Assembly (NCBI GenBank): GCA_024236415.1
Contig: JACKKN010000010.1
Coordinates: 62,001-126,000 of the forward strand
Reading direction: 5' to 3'
DNA from: Hyphomicrobiales bacterium
GTDB lineage: Bacteria; Pseudomonadota; Alphaproteobacteria; Rhodospirillales; JACKKN01
DNA: 64,000 nucleotides
Part shown: piece by piece, positions 23,476 through 31,766 of the stretch
Numbering within the stretch: the stretch's first letter is position 1
Layout: each line of letters starts with the position of its first letter
Position numbers and translations under genes: made by a program
Notes under the pieces: generated by a model
Database searches by the model: none
The model's input: only the letters and a program-made list of their open reading frames with translations
Told to the model about the DNA's origin: nothing

Positions 23476-24465
23476 ATGAAGATTCTCAAGACCGCGTTGT
23501 TCTCCGTGGCGTTGTCCGTCCTCGCGACGGCCGCCACGGCCGACACCATCAAGATCTCGACCACCGTGCCCGAGACCTCCAACTGGATGGTCGCGGCCAA
23601 GAAGTTCAAGGAGATCGTCGAGGCCAAGACCAGCCACAAGGTCGAGGTCTACCCCAACGGCGTGCTGGTCAGCGGCAACGACCGGGTTGAGCTGGAAATG
23701 GCCCAGGCCGGCGCCGTCGACATCATCATGAAGACCACCATCTGGCTGTCGCAGCTGAACCAGGACTTCCTGGTCACCGCCATGCCGTGGATGTTCCCCA
23801 ACTCGGAAGTGGCCATGAAGGTCATGGACGGCCCGGTCGGCGAGGAGCTGTCGGCCAGCCTCAACAAGGTCGGCCTGCAGGCCCTGGCCTGGGGTGACGG
23901 CGGCTTCTTCCAGCTCTATTCCAAGGAAGGCCCGGTCAAGACCCCCGCCGGCATCGCCGGGGTCAAGATCCGCGTTCCCGGCAACCCCATCTTCGTCGAG
24001 ACCTGGAAGGCCGTCGGCGCCGTGCCCACGCCCATCAGCTTCGCCGAGATCTTCTCGTCGCTGCAGTCCGGCGCCATCGACGGCGGCGTGGCGACCACGC
24101 CGCTGATCTACGCCAAGCGGTTCTACGAGGTCGCCGGCTACACCTCGATCATCAACTTCTCGTTCGAGTCCGTGGGCATGATCGCCAGCAAGGCCCTGCT
24201 GGACCGGGTCAGCGAGGCCGACCGCAAGGTCCTGAAGGAGGCCGCGGTGGAGGGCATGAAGGCCCAGCGCGCCAAGGCCCTGGAGGAGAACGACACCTAC
24301 ATCTCCAAGATGAAGGCCGCCGGCTCCAAGATCTACGTGCCGACCGCCGACGAGCTGGGGCAGTTCAAGAAGATCGCCGCCCCCATCTACGACAAGTTCA
24401 AGGCCAAGGTCGGCGCCGAGCTGGTGACCCGGGTCGAGAACGAGGTCAAGTCCGCCGCCAATTGA
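23476..24465 (+). CDS. dctP: TRAP transporter solute-binding protein (DctP family)
   Basis: A 329-residue periplasmic protein with signal peptide MKILKTALFSVALSVLATAATA and a DctP fold. The specificity region is AGIAGVKIRVPGNPIFVETWKAVGAVPTPISFAEIFSSLQSGAIDGGV, with the conserved Arg in KIRVPG that holds a carboxylate. ATG 23476 has GGAG at a good distance; ATG 23470, two codons earlier, sits too close to it. The operon context predicts a hydantoin, dihydropyrimidine or N-carbamoyl acid as substrate, which would be unusual for TRAP systems. Confidence 0.92.
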   Translation: MKILKTALFSVALSVLATAATADTIKISTTVPETSNWMVAAKKFKEIVEAKTSHKVEVYPNGVLVSGNDRVELEMAQAGAVDIIMKTTIWLSQLNQDFLVTAMPWMFPNSEVAMKVMDGPVGEELSASLNKVGLQALAWGDGGFFQLYSKEGPVKTPAGIAGVKIRVPGNPIFVETWKAVGAVPTPISFAEIFSSLQSGAIDGGVATTPLIYAKRFYEVAGYTSIINFSFESVGMIASKALLDRVSEADRKVLKEAAVEGMKAQRAKALEENDTYISKMKAAGSKIYVPTADELGQFKKIAAPIYDKFKAKVGAELVTRVENEVKSAAN

Positions 24466-24501
24466 CGCGCCGGCGCGCCTGCGCCAGCGTCGACACCCAC
24501 C

Positions 24502-24531
24502 GCCCCACCCGCCGCGCCCGGCGGGTGGGGC
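24502..24531 (+). promoter_or_regulatory. Intercistronic hairpin dctP-dctQ (second TRAP operon)
   Basis: A perfect 12-bp inverted repeat GCCCCACCCGCC / GGCGGGTGGGGC with a 6-base loop (24502-24531) lies between dctP and dctQ, without a U-tract. It probably raises the ratio of binding protein to permease. Confidence 0.65.
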
Positions 24532-24550
24532 CCACCAGCGGGGTGACGCC

Positions 24551-25123
24551 ATGAGTTCCAGTTCCGACACGCCGGCGCGGGGCCCCTTGCAGGCCTTCGG
24601 CGTTTTCCTCGACCGCCTGGAGAAGACCGTGATCTGCCTCTTTCTGGTGGTCATCGTCGGGCTTATCTTCTCCGGCGTCCTGTCGCGCTTCATCTTCCAC
24701 TACGCCATCGCCTTCACCGAGGAGCTGGCCCGCTTCATGTTCGTGTGGAGCGCCCTGCTGGGCGCCTCGGCGGCCCTGCGCACCGGCGAGCACGGCGGCA
24801 TCCCGCTGCTGGCCAACCGCTTCGGCCCGGCCGGGCGCAAGGCGGTCGAGATCCTGGTCGCCCTCGGCGTGATCGGCTTCATGGCCTACCTGGTGTTCAT
24901 GACCGGCGTCTCGACCATGAAGTCGTTCCAGAGCGGACAGATCAGCACCACCACCGAAATGCCCGTTTGGATCATCAACTTCGGCATGCTGCTGGCCTTC
25001 GTGATGGGCGTGCTGCGCGGCATCCAGGGCTTCCTGGCCGGCGCGTTCCGGCCCAGCGCCGGCGCCGAGATCGACATCGACGCCGACGTCAATGCCGACG
25101 TCGAAGCCGGCGGGAAGGGGTAA
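24551..25123 (+). CDS. dctQ: TRAP transporter small permease (DctQ family)
   Basis: A 190-residue protein with four hydrophobic segments (TVICLFLVVIVGLIFSGVLSRF; ELARFMFVWSALLGASAAL; AVEILVALGVIGFMAYLVF; VWIINFGMLLAFVMGVL) and the DctQ motif FTEELARFMFVWSALLGASAALRTGEH. The C-terminal tail is acidic with repeated DIDADVNADVEA. It pairs with the DctM that begins 6 bases after its stop. Confidence 0.92.
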   Translation: MSSSSDTPARGPLQAFGVFLDRLEKTVICLFLVVIVGLIFSGVLSRFIFHYAIAFTEELARFMFVWSALLGASAALRTGEHGGIPLLANRFGPAGRKAVEILVALGVIGFMAYLVFMTGVSTMKSFQSGQISTTTEMPVWIINFGMLLAFVMGVLRGIQGFLAGAFRPSAGAEIDIDADVNADVEAGGKG

Positions 25124-25128
25124 GCGCC

Positions 25129-26421
25129 ATGGAATTCCTGGCCAATCCCAGCGTCATCGGCTTCCTGGTCTTCGTCGTCCTGCTGCTGCTGAACATGCCC
25201 ATCTTCGCCGCCCTGGGTCTGGCGGCGCTGTTCACCATCGTGTTCTTCAAGGCCGCGCCCCTGGCCGTGGTGCCCTATATCCTGGGCGGGTCGCTGGACA
25301 AGTTCCCGCTGCTGGCCACGCCGCTGTTCATCATCGCCGGCGCCATGATCACCCGGTCGGGCATGTCGCAGCGGATCGTCAACCTGGCCCAGGTGGTGCT
25401 GGGCACCCTGCCCGGCGGCCTGGCCCTGGCGACCCTGGCCACGGGGGCCATCATCAGCTCCATGTCCGGGTCCAACATCGCCACCGTGGCGGCGCTCAGC
25501 TTCCTGATCCCGGCCATGGCCGGCGCCGGCTATCCCAAGCCCTTCGCCGTCGCCATCGTCGCCGCCGGCTGCACCTTCGGCGTGGTGATCCCGCCCAGCA
25601 TCGGCATGATCATCTATGGCGTCATCGTCGAGCAGTCGATCCCCAAGCTGTTCTTCGCCGGCATCGGGCCGGGGCTGATGATGTTCACGGTGCTGGGGCT
25701 GTACACCTTCCTCATTTCCCGCCACCGGGGCTACCGCGGCGCCAAGGTCGAGCGCACCTGGGCCACCTTCGCCGCGGCGCTGAAGGATGCCTCGTGGGGC
25801 CTGATGGCGCCGGTCATCATCCTGGGCGGCATCTATGCCGGCATCTTCACGGCCACCGAGGCGGCGGCCGTGGCGGTGGTCTACATCTTCATCATCGACC
25901 TGTTCGTGTACCGCAAGATCGGCTTCGCCAACTACCCCACCATGCTGTACGACGCCGGCAAGACCATCGGCGTCATCGTCCTGATCATCGCCTGCTCGTC
26001 GGTGTTCGCCTGGATCTGGCAGACCCAGGGCCTGGCCGCCGTGATCACCACCAGCCTGATGGACTGGTCGGCGGGCAACTCGGTCTTGATCCTGCTGATC
26101 ATCAACGTGCTGCTGATCATCTCCGGCGCCTTCCTGGAGCCCATCGCCGCCATGTACCTGCTGGTGCCCCTGGTCAAGCCGGCGCTGCTGGCGGCGGGCA
26201 TCGACCTGATCCACTTCGGCGCCCTGATGACCGTCAACCTGTCCATGGCCCACCTGACCCCGCCCGTCGGCGTGGGGCTGTTCCTGGCCGCCAAGGTGGG
26301 CGGCGTGCCGTTCGAGACGGCGGCCAAGTGGGCCCTGCCCTTCGTCGCCTGCGAGGTGCTGGTGATCCTGGCCACCACCTTCTTCCCGCCCCTGTCGCTG
26401 TTCCTGGCGTCGATGGTGTAG
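25129..26421 (+). CDS. dctM: TRAP transporter large permease (DctM family)
   Basis: A 430-residue polytopic membrane protein. Family segments: LLLLNMPIFAALGLAALFTI, ATLATGAIISSMSGSNIATVAALSFLIPAM, AAGCTFGVVIPPSIGMIIYGVIVEQSIPKLFFAGIGPG, and LTPPVGVGLFLAAKVGG. It is the ion-coupled channel of the tripartite system. ATG 25129 follows the dctQ stop by 5 bases, and the amidase begins 4 bases after its own stop, so import and hydrolysis genes are one transcript. Confidence 0.93.
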   Translation: MEFLANPSVIGFLVFVVLLLLNMPIFAALGLAALFTIVFFKAAPLAVVPYILGGSLDKFPLLATPLFIIAGAMITRSGMSQRIVNLAQVVLGTLPGGLALATLATGAIISSMSGSNIATVAALSFLIPAMAGAGYPKPFAVAIVAAGCTFGVVIPPSIGMIIYGVIVEQSIPKLFFAGIGPGLMMFTVLGLYTFLISRHRGYRGAKVERTWATFAAALKDASWGLMAPVIILGGIYAGIFTATEAAAVAVVYIFIIDLFVYRKIGFANYPTMLYDAGKTIGVIVLIIACSSVFAWIWQTQGLAAVITTSLMDWSAGNSVLILLIINVLLIISGAFLEPIAAMYLLVPLVKPALLAAGIDLIHFGALMTVNLSMAHLTPPVGVGLFLAAKVGGVPFETAAKWALPFVACEVLVILATTFFPPLSLFLASMV

Positions 26422-26424
26422 GCC

Positions 26425-27852
26425 ATGGAACCCTGGCGACAGGACGCCACCGCCCTGGCGGGGCTGCTGGACGGGGGCCAGGTCTCGGCCCCCGGCCTGC
26501 TGGCCCACTTCCGCGACCGCATCGACCGCCTGAACCCGGCCCTCAACGCGGTCATCTGCCTCAGCGGCACGGCCGCGGACGAGGCCCGGGCCAGTGCCGA
26601 CCGGCGCGCCGCCGGGCGGCCCCTGGGCCCGCTCGACGGCCTGCCGATCCTGATCAAGGACAACTTCGTGGTCCGCGGCATGCCCGCCACCTGGGGCAGC
26701 GCGCTGTTCGCCGACCGGGTCTGCGACCACGACGAGATCCCGGTCGAACGCCTGCGCGCCGCCGGCGCGGTGATCGTCGGCAAGACCAACGTGCCCGAGT
26801 TCACGGTCGAGGGATTCACCGAGAACCGCCTGTTCGGCACCACCCCCAACCCCTGGGACCTGTCCCTGATCCCGGGCGGGTCCAGCGGCGGCAGCGTCGC
26901 CGCCGTGGCCGCCGGCATGATCCCGTTCTCGGTCGGCACCGACGGCGGCGGCTCGGTGCGCCGGCCGGCGGCCTACACCAATCTGGTGGGGCTGAAGACC
27001 TCCGTCGGCCGCATCCCCCGGGGCGGCGGCCTGCCGCAACTGCTGCTGGACATGGAGACCGTGGGCCCCATCACCCGCACCGTGCGCGACCAGGCGCTGC
27101 TGTTCGACGTCCTGGCCGGGGCCGACCCGCGCGACCACCGCTCCCTGCCCTTCCCGGCGCCGCGCGCCCGGGCCACCCTGGAGCAGGCCCCGGGCCCGCT
27201 GCGCGTGCTGGCCGTGGAACGCTTCGGCGACGCCCCGGTGGAGGGCGAGATCGTCGACAGCTTCCGCCGGATGGTGGACCTGGTCGAGAGGCTCGGCCAC
27301 CGGGTAACCCACGGCCCCCTGCCCCTCGACATCGGCCCCGTCAACGCGCACTGGACCACCATCGCCGACATGGGCCTGGGCCTGCTGCTGCGGCGCGAGC
27401 CGCGCATGGCCGAGCTGGCCTCGCCCAAGTACGTGGAATGGGCGCGGCGCGCCTACGACGCCCAACACCTGCTGACGGTGCTGGAGATCATCGCCGAGCT
27501 GCGCAACCGGGCGGCCCGGGTGTTCACGGACGTGGACGTGATCATGACCCCGGCCTGCGCCGCCATGCCCTGGCCGACGGGCACCCCGTTCCCCGAGACC
27601 ATCGACGGCACCCCCGTGGGGCCGCGCGGCTCGGCCGTCTACTCGGGCTGGGTCAACGCCACCGGGCACCCGGCCATCAGCGTCCCGGGCCGGCGGTCCC
27701 CCGCCGGCCTGCCCATCGGCATCCAGTTCGTGGGCGCCTTCGCCGCCGACGAGGTCCTGTTGCGGCTGGCGCGGCAGATCGAAAAGGTCCAGGATTGGCA
27801 CGGCGACTGGCCCGCCGTCGCCGCGACGGACCCGGAGGGACGCGCCCCATGA
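26425..27852 (+). CDS. Amidase-signature family amidase
   Basis: A 475-residue enzyme with the Ser-cisSer-Lys triad: Lys78 in LPILIKDNF, cis-Ser153 in PGGSSGGSVAAVAAG, nucleophile Ser177 in GTDGGGSVRRPA. These hydrolyse amides to acid plus ammonia. In this operon it takes the place of the N-carbamoyl amino acid amidohydrolase (HyuC) that usually follows a hydantoinase, so cleavage of an N-carbamoyl or amide intermediate is a reasonable guess. Substrates of the family are very diverse. The stop overlaps the next start (ATGA). Confidence 0.9.
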   Translation: MEPWRQDATALAGLLDGGQVSAPGLLAHFRDRIDRLNPALNAVICLSGTAADEARASADRRAAGRPLGPLDGLPILIKDNFVVRGMPATWGSALFADRVCDHDEIPVERLRAAGAVIVGKTNVPEFTVEGFTENRLFGTTPNPWDLSLIPGGSSGGSVAAVAAGMIPFSVGTDGGGSVRRPAAYTNLVGLKTSVGRIPRGGGLPQLLLDMETVGPITRTVRDQALLFDVLAGADPRDHRSLPFPAPRARATLEQAPGPLRVLAVERFGDAPVEGEIVDSFRRMVDLVERLGHRVTHGPLPLDIGPVNAHWTTIADMGLGLLLRREPRMAELASPKYVEWARRAYDAQHLLTVLEIIAELRNRAARVFTDVDVIMTPACAAMPWPTGTPFPETIDGTPVGPRGSAVYSGWVNATGHPAISVPGRRSPAGLPIGIQFVGAFAADEVLLRLARQIEKVQDWHGDWPAVAATDPEGRAP

Positions 27853-28613
27853 AGATCCTCGTCCTCAACCCCAACACGTCCGACAGCGTCACCGACAAGA
27901 TCGCCGCCGTGGCCCGCGCCGCCGCCGCGTCGGGCACCGAGCTGGCCTTCATGACCGCGCCCTACGGCGTGCCCTACATCGCCACCCGGGCCGAGGCGGT
28001 GATCGGCGGCCGAGTGGTGCTGGAGGTGCTGGCCGAGCGGCAGGGCGAGTTCGACGCCCTGGTCATCGCCGCCTTCGGCGACCCGGGCCTGGGCGCGGCG
28101 CGGGAGATGGCGGCCATCCCCGTGGTCGGCCTGGCCGAGGCGTCGCTGCTGATGGCCTGCCCGCTGGGGCGCACCTTCTCCATCGTCTCGTTCTCCTCGC
28201 GGCTGGAGCCCTGGTACCGGGAATGCGTGGCCTGGCACGGCCTGTCCGGGCGCCTGGCCAGCATCCGTATGCTGGACGCCCGGGTGGCCGACGTGGGCCG
28301 GGTGCAGGCCGAGAACGAGGACCTGCTGGTGGACCTGGCCGGCCGTGCCGTGCGCGAGGACGGGGCCGAGGTCGTGATCCTGGCCGGGGCGCCCCTGGCC
28401 GGCCTGGCGTCGCGGGTCCGCGACCGCCTGCCGGTGCCGGTGGTCGAGGGGGTGGCCGCCAGCGTCAAGGTGGCCGAGGGCCTGGTCGCCCTGGGCCCGC
28501 GCAAGGCCACCGAAGGCTCCTTCCGCCAGCCGGCGCCCAAGCCCGCCACCGGCCTGCCCGCCGCCCTGACCCGGCTGATCGAGACCGGGGGAAAGCCGCC
28601 GTCCCGGGCGTGA
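27849..28613 (+). CDS. Hydantoin/Asp-Glu racemase-fold protein lacking both catalytic cysteines
   Basis: A 254-residue member of the HyuE-like group. The N-terminus ILVLNPNTSDSVTDKIAAVA and VGLAEASLLMACPLGRTFSIVS match hydantoin racemases along the whole length. In characterised HyuE the two catalytic cysteines lie in ACFGDPGL and LGCAGM. Here these read AAFGDPGL (Ala75) and LAGAPL (Gly180), so the two-base mechanism cannot operate as known. Nevertheless it is co-translated with the amidase (4-base overlap) after a hydantoinase. It may be a ligand-binding or lyase-like derivative, or a racemase with different bases. Confidence 0.82.
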   Translation: MKILVLNPNTSDSVTDKIAAVARAAAASGTELAFMTAPYGVPYIATRAEAVIGGRVVLEVLAERQGEFDALVIAAFGDPGLGAAREMAAIPVVGLAEASLLMACPLGRTFSIVSFSSRLEPWYRECVAWHGLSGRLASIRMLDARVADVGRVQAENEDLLVDLAGRAVREDGAEVVILAGAPLAGLASRVRDRLPVPVVEGVAASVKVAEGLVALGPRKATEGSFRQPAPKPATGLPAALTRLIETGGKPPSRA

Positions 28614-28689
28614 CTTCGCCCTTAGCCGTTCCCATTTCCCCGCCGGCGCGCTACACAGGACAGCGAAGGTAACGCAGCGCGGGGAGCCC

Positions 28690-29700
28690 ATGTCGGCGCA
28701 CGGATCGAAGAAGGTGGTGTTCGCGGCCCTGGCCGGCAACGCGCTGATCGCCGTCACCAAGTTCGCCGCCGCCGCCTACACCGGGTCCTCGGCCATGCTC
28801 AGCGAGGCCATCCACTCGCTGGTGGACACCGGCAACCAGGGCCTGTTGCTGTACGGCATGAAGCGGGCGTCGCGGCCGGCCGACGAGACCCACCCCTTCG
28901 GCTACGCCTCCGAGCTCTATTTCTGGAGCTTCGTGGTCGCCATCCTGATCTTCGGCCTGGGCGCCGGGGTCTCCATCTACGAGGGCATCGACAAGGTCCA
29001 GCACTCCCACGCCGTCACCGACCCGCTGGTCAACTACGTGGTGCTGGGCCTGGCCCTGGTGTTCGAGGCCGGCGCCTGGTGGGTGGCCTATCGGGAGTTC
29101 CAGCGGCGCAAGGGCAACATGGGCATCGTCGCCGCCGTGCGCCGGTCCAAGGACCCGTCGCTGTTCACGGTCCTGTTCGAGGACACGGCGGCCATGGCCG
29201 GCCTGCTGGTGGCCTTCGTCGGCATCTACGCCGCCCAGGCCTTGCAGATGCCGGTCCTGGACGGGGTCGCGTCCTGCGCCATCGGCGCCATCCTGGCGGT
29301 GACCGCGGCCCTGCTGGCCTACGAGTGCAAGGGCCTGCTGGTGGGCGAAGGCGCCAGCCGCGCCACCATCGAGCACCTGCGCGCCATCGTCGCCGAGACG
29401 CCCGACATCGTCAGCGTCAACGAGCTGCTGACCCTGCACTTCGGGCCCACGGACGTGCTGGTCACGGTCAGCCTGGACTTCCGCGACGGCATCGACTCGC
29501 GCCAGGTGGAGGACGCCATCTCGGACCTGGAGGCGCGCATCAAGGCGTCCCGGCCCGAGGTCAGCCGCGTGTTCGTGGAGGCCCAGAGCTGGACCGGCCA
29601 CGCCGCCGCCGAGGAAGCCCACGAGCGGCGCCACGAACAGCCGCGGGACAACGACACATCCGGGGGGAACGGCCATGGCGGGAGCGGCGGCAAGGGCTGA
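28690..29700 (+). CDS. Cation diffusion facilitator (CDF) metal transporter
   Basis: A 336-residue inner-membrane protein with six transmembrane helices. It has the CDF metal site SEAIHSLVDTGNQ in helix 2 and LFEDTAAMAGLL in helix 5, plus a cytoplasmic C-terminal domain (about 210-300). Such proteins export Zn2+, Fe2+, Co2+ or Mn2+ in exchange for protons. The C-terminus is rich in His and Gly (HAAAEEAHERRHEQ...GGNGHGG), possibly metal-binding. GGGGAGC lies just before ATG 28690. The last 26 bases overlap the start of the following ligase gene in another frame. Confidence 0.9.
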   Translation: MSAHGSKKVVFAALAGNALIAVTKFAAAAYTGSSAMLSEAIHSLVDTGNQGLLLYGMKRASRPADETHPFGYASELYFWSFVVAILIFGLGAGVSIYEGIDKVQHSHAVTDPLVNYVVLGLALVFEAGAWWVAYREFQRRKGNMGIVAAVRRSKDPSLFTVLFEDTAAMAGLLVAFVGIYAAQALQMPVLDGVASCAIGAILAVTAALLAYECKGLLVGEGASRATIEHLRAIVAETPDIVSVNELLTLHFGPTDVLVTVSLDFRDGIDSRQVEDAISDLEARIKASRPEVSRVFVEAQSWTGHAAAEEAHERRHEQPRDNDTSGGNGHGGSGGKG

Positions 29701-30979
29701 CTTCCTGCCCCTGGGCGAGCTGGCGGCCCTGCGCGCCGCCAACTGGCGCGCCCAGGCCGAGCACGTGTCGCGGCAGTCCGCCTTCTACCACCACCACCTG
29801 GGCGGCCGGGCCCTGGACCCGCGCCTGGAGGCCCTGGCCGACCTGCCGTTCACGGACAAGGAGATGCTGCGCGCCGACCAGGCGGCGCACCCGCCGTTCG
29901 GCTCCTACCTGGCGGCGGCGGACCGGCACGTGGCCCGGGTCCACCGCACCTCGGGCACCACGGGCACGGCCATGAACCTGGCCCTGTCGGAGCGCGACGC
30001 CGACCTGACCGCCGTCGTGGGCGGCCGCGCCCAGGCCGCCGCCGGCCTGGGGCCGGGCATGCGGGTGGTGCACTGCCTGAACTACCAACTGTGGATGGGC
30101 GGCCTGACCGACCACATGACCCTGGAGGCCACCGGCGCCACGGTGGTCCCCTTCGGCGTCGGCGCGACCGAGAAGCTGGTCCACACCATCCGCGAATTGG
30201 GGATCACCGCCATCTCCTGCACGCCGTCCTATCCGGCGGTGCTGGAACAGGTGCTGGCCGAACGGTTCCCGGGCCTGGCGCCGCGGGACCTGGGGCTGAA
30301 GCTGGGCCTGTTCGGCGGCGAGGCGGGGCTGGACGATCCGGCCTTCCGCGCCCGCCTGGAAGGCACCTGGGGGTTCGCGGCGCGCAACGCCAATTACGGG
30401 GTGACGGACGTGCTGTGCAACTTCGCCGGCCAGTGCGCCGCCACCCCGGACCTGCACTTCATGGCGCTCGACGTGCTGCTGCCCGAGCTGATCGACCCGG
30501 CCACCGGCGCCCGCCGGCCCTGGCAGGAGGGGGAAAACGGCGAACTGGTGCTGACCCACCTGGCCAAGGACTGCCAGCCCCTGGTGCGCTTCCGCACCGG
30601 CGACCTGATCACCCTGACCGCCACCGGGCCCTGCGCCTGCGGCCGCACGGCGCCGCGCTTCCGGGTGGTGGGCCGGGCCGACGACATGGTGGTGGTGCGC
30701 GGCATCAACGTGTTTCCCACCATGGTGGCGGCCGCCGTGCACCGCACCGCCGGCCTGGGCGGCGAATACCGCATCGTGCTGCGCGGCCCCGGGCCCCACG
30801 ACGCCCTGCCGGTGGAGGCCGAGCGGGCCGCCGCGGGCTGCGGCGACGACGCGGCGGCGCGGCTGGCCGACCTGATCAAGCGCGAGATCGGCGTCACCGC
30901 CACGGTGCGCCTGCTGCCCCACGGCACCCTGCCCCGCACCGCCGGCAAGACCCGCCGCGTGGTCCGCGAAGATGATTGA
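29675..30979 (+). CDS. Phenylacetate-CoA ligase-like AMP-forming enzyme
   Basis: A 434-residue ANL-superfamily enzyme of the PaaK type. The ATP loop is VHRTSGTTGTAMNLALSE, the mid motif NYGVTD, the hinge region LVRFRTGDLITL, and the C-terminal RADDMVVVRGINVFPTMV with LPRTAGKTRRV carries the catalytic Lys. It activates an aryl or acyl acid to its CoA ester with ATP. The gene begins inside the CDF gene (26-base overlap) and is followed by an enoyl-CoA hydratase, so the two may form a short acyl-CoA pathway. The substrate is unknown. Confidence 0.86.
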   Translation: MAGAAARADFLPLGELAALRAANWRAQAEHVSRQSAFYHHHLGGRALDPRLEALADLPFTDKEMLRADQAAHPPFGSYLAAADRHVARVHRTSGTTGTAMNLALSERDADLTAVVGGRAQAAAGLGPGMRVVHCLNYQLWMGGLTDHMTLEATGATVVPFGVGATEKLVHTIRELGITAISCTPSYPAVLEQVLAERFPGLAPRDLGLKLGLFGGEAGLDDPAFRARLEGTWGFAARNANYGVTDVLCNFAGQCAATPDLHFMALDVLLPELIDPATGARRPWQEGENGELVLTHLAKDCQPLVRFRTGDLITLTATGPCACGRTAPRFRVVGRADDMVVVRGINVFPTMVAAAVHRTAGLGGEYRIVLRGPGPHDALPVEAERAAAGCGDDAAARLADLIKREIGVTATVRLLPHGTLPRTAGKTRRVVREDD

Positions 30980-30991
30980 GGGAGACCCCAG

Positions 30992-31741
30992 ATGCCCGTC
31001 GTCCTGACCGACCTGCACGAGGGCGTGCGCACCATCACCCTGAACCGGCCCGACCGCATGAACGCCATGAACGGCGACCTGCTGGCGGCGGTGGCCGGGG
31101 CCTTTGCCGACGCCAACATGGACGACGCCACCCGGGCCATCGTCTTCACCGGCGCCGGCGCGGCCTTCTGCGCCGGCGACGACCTGAAGGACCACCGGCA
31201 GCCGGAAACCCGGGCCGAGGCCGAGGCCCTGGTCAAGGTGCTGCAGGACTGCACCCGCCACATGGTCCTGGGCGAAAAAGTGGTGGTGGGGGCCATCAAC
31301 GGCTGGGCCGTGGGCGGCGGCTTCGAATGGGCCATCAACTGCGACCTGCCCATCTGGTCCGAGCAGGCCCGCGCCTTCTTCCCCGAAATGGACTGGGGTC
31401 TGTTCGTCACCGGCGCCGTCACCGCCCTGCTGCCGGCCATCGTCGGCCTGGTCAAGGCGCGCGAGATGCTGATGCTGGGCGAGAAGTACGACGCCTGGGC
31501 CCTGCACGAGGCCGGCGTGGCCTGGCGCGTGGTGCCGCCCGACCGGCTCCTGCCCGCGGCCCAGGACGTGGCCGCGCGACTGGCGGCCAAGCCCCAGGCC
31601 ACGCTGCGCGACCTGAAGCGGGTGACCAACGAGGCCGCCTTCGCCGGCATCGAGCGGGCGCTGGAGCGGGAGACGGAAGCCTGCGTGCGCAGCTTCCTGG
31701 ACCCGGAAACCACGGCCCGGGTGCGGCATTTTACGTCATAG
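30992..31741 (+). CDS. Enoyl-CoA hydratase/isomerase family protein
   Basis: A 249-residue crotonase-fold protein. Segments: RTITLNRPDRMNAMNGDLL, FTGAGAAFCAGDDLKDH (first oxyanion loop), GAINGWAVGGGFEWAINCDL (second oxyanion loop), FFPEMDWGL. It acts on an acyl-CoA, perhaps the product of the ligase encoded 12 bases upstream. Crotonase members include hydratases, isomerases and hydrolases, and the precise reaction cannot be told. GGGAG precedes ATG 30992. Confidence 0.88.
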   Translation: MPVVLTDLHEGVRTITLNRPDRMNAMNGDLLAAVAGAFADANMDDATRAIVFTGAGAAFCAGDDLKDHRQPETRAEAEALVKVLQDCTRHMVLGEKVVVGAINGWAVGGGFEWAINCDLPIWSEQARAFFPEMDWGLFVTGAVTALLPAIVGLVKAREMLMLGEKYDAWALHEAGVAWRVVPPDRLLPAAQDVAARLAAKPQATLRDLKRVTNEAAFAGIERALERETEACVRSFLDPETTARVRHFTS

Positions 31742-31766
31742 CAACAGGTTATCTGGAAATTCTGAC

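Noticed and set aside
24886..27801. 970-codon open frame on the minus strand opposite dctM and the amidase
   Set aside because: The product is His/Gln/Gly/Asp-rich without motifs; the plus strand encodes two clear enzyme/transporter families in the same place.
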